64,000 bases of DNA from Herminiimonas sp. (GTDB lineage Bacteria > Pseudomonadota > Gammaproteobacteria > Burkholderiales > Burkholderiaceae_D): the NCBI GenBank assembly GCA_027310305.1, contig DAIDBD010000007.1, positions 124,001-188,000 of the forward strand, read 5' to 3'. The notes beneath the pieces were generated by a model that ran no database searches, was not told the DNA's origin, and saw only the letters and a program-made list of their open reading frames with translations. Below are positions 61,603-64,000 of this stretch, in pieces; position 1 is the stretch's first letter; each line of letters starts with the position of its first letter. The translations under genes and the position numbers were made by a program.

Positions 61603-61819
61603 AAGGGCGTGGTTGAGGTGGCGGACGACACTGCGCCAGGCGGCCTGTGTCTTGAACTGCTCCGTGGTCTCCTTGGCCCAGGCCTGTAGCCGCGCTGACA
61701 CTTACGTCACCAGTTCCGCTTTCGCCTGTTCGGCATAGGCATGCAACCTGCGAGCCCGCCGGGATGTACGCAATGTTGTCAGAGGGAAGTTGAAAAGCAG
61801 TGTCGTCCCTTAACCGCAC
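61603..61819. other. Intergenic gap; possible small coding remnant
   Basis: The minus strand reads, in one frame, VSARLQAWAKETTEQFKTQAAWRSVVRHLNHALLRRMAHG with a stop just before it, like the degraded end of an older gene. I cannot name it. No terminator is obvious. Confidence 0.3.
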
Positions 61820-62890
61820 TCAACTTTCTTGATCTTCGGGATACGCCACTTGGGGAATCGGTATCCAGCCATTGCGGGTGATGCCTGCCCCGATGCGTAT
61901 GTTCTTGCTTTCGGTGGCCGCCCAGTGCCCACCTCGGTGCAATACAGCGCGAATCACCGATTTCCGAGGATGATCCTCATCCGCCTTGGCAGAGCTGCAT
62001 ATGGCATTCCAAGAATGCTTGTCCGGCATACTGTCCAACCGTGGACCAACCAGTTGATCCAGAATTTCAGTCGAAACATTGTGCCGCCCACCATGGTGAG
62101 GCACCTGGAAATACCGAATGCCTGGCAGTGCGAGTCCCGCAAAAGGCGCGTAGTCAATTACCTCTTGCAGCGCTTCACGCCCGGCATCGCCAGTAAGCAT
62201 GACGCGATGACCGTTTAAGGCAGCCGACTGCACCACACTCATTTCATTTTCACGACTGGTCGGCTCAGGCGGAAAATACTCCTCACCCCACAGGGACTTG
62301 ATGTATGCCGTCGCGGCCTTCACTACCCGGAATATGCTGCTCAGCGCGCTGTCCAAAGCACTTTCTTCAACAGCCTCCGGTGTCTTCGCGGAGTCCACAA
62401 TTAGGTCGAAGTAGCGCCCCAGGGTTGGTGCCATCACCATGAAGGGACCGATGTTCTGCCCCTGAAGAGGGGCATGGATTGGAATTCCCTTCTCTACCGC
62501 AAGATCCTCAAGAATTGCCGTGGCATCATAGATGGAACGTAACTTACGTCTCAGTGCTTCAACTGATTCATAGGTCTCAAATCGATCAATCAACTGATCC
62601 GCATAGATCCACGGCCGGTTTATCCAGAGATTTCTGACCGTGCATTGCTCCAGGACTTTTCGCAAGCCATTTGCATGATCGCGATCAGGGTGCGTGAGGA
62701 TCACATGGTCGATGACTGTTGTTCCATAGTAGGTCTTCAGGTGCTCGACAATCTGATCTCCCGTATCCAGATATCCACCGTCAACGACGTGAACGCCCTC
62801 AGTGCCATTCACCGAATAGCGCAGCGTGATCGCATCTCCGCTTTTTGCTGTTTCGACGCCTAGAAAATCAATCTCGAAGTAGTCAGCCAT
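61820..62890 (-). CDS. MBL-fold (ComEC/Rec2-like) hydrolase
   Basis: A 356-residue metallo-beta-lactamase-fold protein: HVVDGGYLDTGDQIVEHLKTYYG, then the zinc motif ILTHPDRDHANGLRKVLE (HxDxDH), MLTGDAGREALQEVI, and FQVPHHGGRHNVSTEIL (late histidines). The ComEC/Rec2-like type is cytoplasmic here, with no membrane part. Lower GC than the ICE. It follows the JAB-like gene by 45 bases on the minus strand with SD GAGGGGG, so both are probably one operon. Substrate unknown. Confidence 0.85.
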   Translation of the reverse strand: MADYFEIDFLGVETAKSGDAITLRYSVNGTEGVHVVDGGYLDTGDQIVEHLKTYYGTTVIDHVILTHPDRDHANGLRKVLEQCTVRNLWINRPWIYADQLIDRFETYESVEALRRKLRSIYDATAILEDLAVEKGIPIHAPLQGQNIGPFMVMAPTLGRYFDLIVDSAKTPEAVEESALDSALSSIFRVVKAATAYIKSLWGEEYFPPEPTSRENEMSVVQSAALNGHRVMLTGDAGREALQEVIDYAPFAGLALPGIRYFQVPHHGGRHNVSTEILDQLVGPRLDSMPDKHSWNAICSSAKADEDHPRKSVIRAVLHRGGHWAATESKNIRIGAGITRNGWIPIPQVAYPEDQES

Positions 62891-62935
62891 ACATCCCCCT
62901 CGTTTTATGCCAATAAAGTGCTGGTGGCTTTGCCC

Positions 62936-64000
62936 CTACCAGCGATCCACCGCACACGTGAGTCCTGTCGGAGTCCATACCAACGACACGGCGGGAAGGC
63001 CGCCAGCATCCTCGGCGATGTTGCGCAATGTGTTTCGGTCTATGCCCGAGTGTGGGCCGCCTTTCGGGTGGCTGTGCCAAGTTCCGATGAAGGCGAGATA
63101 CCCCAAAGAGGCTCCATTTGCCGTGCGCAAATTCTGAACAAGTCCATCCGTTCCGAGGACGAAGCGGGCGGCCTCTCGAATGCTGTCAGGCGGTGCGTCC
63201 ACGATGCCCGCAATAGTGATGGTTCGATTTTCAAACGAGATGCGGCCGACCAAGGCTCCGCCTGTTTCCAGAGCGCCCCAGCGCAACGCATCGGCATGGA
63301 TTGTTTGCGCGACCGGGTGCAGAATCCGAATGTTCCAGCCACCATCGTCAGCTACTTCGAGCACAGTGGTTGGGCCAAGGCCGGCGCGGGTCCATGCCAT
63401 GCCGAGGCCTTCGGCATCCGAGATCCCCGCGCAAAGCATCGCTTCCTTCGGAAGCCCGCCAACGAGCCAACGTTCCAGTTGCAGGCCCGCCAGTGACGCA
63501 GAACGAGAAACAACGGCATCAGACATTGGCATCGTCAGTGAACGGCAGTTGTCACCCACGAAAATGCGCGTTGGCTCAGACGTATCACCGGCAATCGACG
63601 CACGCAGTTCCGGCACAAACCGGCAGCACTCGAACAAGAATGCCGTGAGGTCGTCAACCCGACCGGCGCGACCAGGTCCTTCAAGCAAAACCGCGACACA
63701 GCGGCCCTGACCATACATCGCGATCCGTACCAGGCGAGCAGGAGACTGGTTCAGTGCTGCTGATTGTGTTTCTGCGGCTAGCACCTGAAGTGAGGCCGTT
63801 GCGTCCACGATGAGGGCTGCATCCTGCGGAACGGTTGTGGCGAACTGTGCCGGATCGACCAGGAGGGTCACAGCGTCGATGTCGAACGCGCGCGATTGAA
63901 GATGCGACAGCTCCTCAAAGGCCGTCTTCATCAGCGCCGACTTCCGAGGTGGGACCAGTACTGATGCACGCTCAATGAGTGCATGCCGTGCCGCGTTGTG
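62936..64000 (-). CDS. E1(ThiF)-like/JAB fusion protein, N-terminus outside window
   Basis: The frame is open to the window edge, so the listed start at 63931 is probably internal. The C-terminal domain is a JAB/MPN metallopeptidase: GALETGGALVGRISF (Glu) and GTWHSHPKGGPHSGIDRNTLRN (HxHPxxxxxSxxD). The upstream part (HNAARHALIERAS, then FDIDAVTLLVDPAQ, AALIVDATASL) resembles the end of a ThiF/E1 domain (N-xxRH, later DATA). E1-JAB fusions occur in bacterial ubiquitin-like systems. Needs the next window. Confidence 0.7.
   Translation of the reverse strand, partial: HNAARHALIERASVLVPPRKSALMKTAFEELSHLQSRAFDIDAVTLLVDPAQFATTVPQDAALIVDATASLQVLAAETQSAALNQSPARLVRIAMYGQGRCVAVLLEGPGRAGRVDDLTAFLFECCRFVPELRASIAGDTSEPTRIFVGDNCRSLTMPMSDAVVSRSASLAGLQLERWLVGGLPKEAMLCAGISDAEGLGMAWTRAGLGPTTVLEVADDGGWNIRILHPVAQTIHADALRWGALETGGALVGRISFENRTITIAGIVDAPPDSIREAARFVLGTDGLVQNLRTANGASLGYLAFIGTWHSHPKGGPHSGIDRNTLRNIAEDAGGLPAVSLVWTPTGLTCAVDRW

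Overview
The window is a GC-rich stretch (roughly 60-65 % by eye) of proteobacterial DNA. Most of it is an integrative and conjugative element (ICE) of the ICEclc/PAGI-2/PFGI-1 family. The evidence is the near-complete ordered set of signature genes of that family: AlpA, ParA, Shi-like, ParB, DUF2857, STY4528-type replication protein, SSB, topoisomerase III, DUF3577, DUF3275, PilL, TraD, the TIGR0374x-0375x transfer set, a TraC/VirB4 ATPase, TraG and a MobH/TraI relaxase. Such elements occur in Pseudomonas and in beta- and gammaproteobacteria. The host species cannot be fixed from this window. No integrase, tRNA gene or att site is visible, so neither end of the element is included.

Layout. 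1-1.3 kb: minus-strand sulfur/persulfide module (MBL-fold hydrolase, DsrE, ArsR-rhodanese fusion). 1.8-11.8 kb: control and replication block in the gene order known from ICEclc (BisR-like, alpA, parA, shi, parB/bisD, DUF2857/bisC, STY4528, TIGR03761, DUF3158, ssb, topB), containing a candidate replication origin and several perfect palindromes. 12.3-16.6 kb: small conserved ICE genes, each with a structured leader. 16.6-24.7 kb: cargo with two parts, an ECF-sigma-controlled thiol/redox cluster with its own promoter motif and a complete mercury operon merR-TPCADE ending in a truncated Tn21-type urf2. 25.1-31 kb: DUF3577, DUF3275, a DNA methyltransferase-like gene and an SNF2-type helicase. 31.1-37.2 kb and 41.1-55.4 kb: the conjugation apparatus (MPF_G type), interrupted at 37.3-40.8 kb by an unknown membrane protein and a hipBA toxin-antitoxin pair. 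55.4-59.5 kb: DUF3742, then an AbiE-type toxin-antitoxin plus a nuclease-like gene. 59.6-61.6 kb: candidate oriT and MobH relaxase. 61.8-64 kb: lower-GC minus-strand genes for an MBL-fold hydrolase and an E1(ThiF)-JAB-like protein running off the window, which look like part of a bacterial ubiquitin-like module.

How the parts work together. The BisR/AlpA/ParA/Shi/ParB/DUF2857 block probably decides transfer competence. STY4528, SSB and TopB probably serve replication and processing of the excised circle. TraI, TraD and the T4SS genes export it. The mercury operon and the thiol/redox cluster are host-benefit cargo, and hipBA, AbiE and the right-hand E1-JAB genes are defence or maintenance cargo.

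Most notable non-coding observations: (1) three promoters with the same motif GCGAACC-N17-CCTCTTA in front of the ECF sigma operon and both operons of the redox cluster; (2) four dispersed copies of a structured RNA with compensatory base changes, one directly before radC, resembling the published radC RNA motif; (3) a family of bipartite stem-loops immediately before many small ICE genes; (4) a DnaA box followed by helically phased palindromes inside the STY4528-type gene; (5) three near-identical copies of the palindrome CTATCCCCTGGGGATAG.
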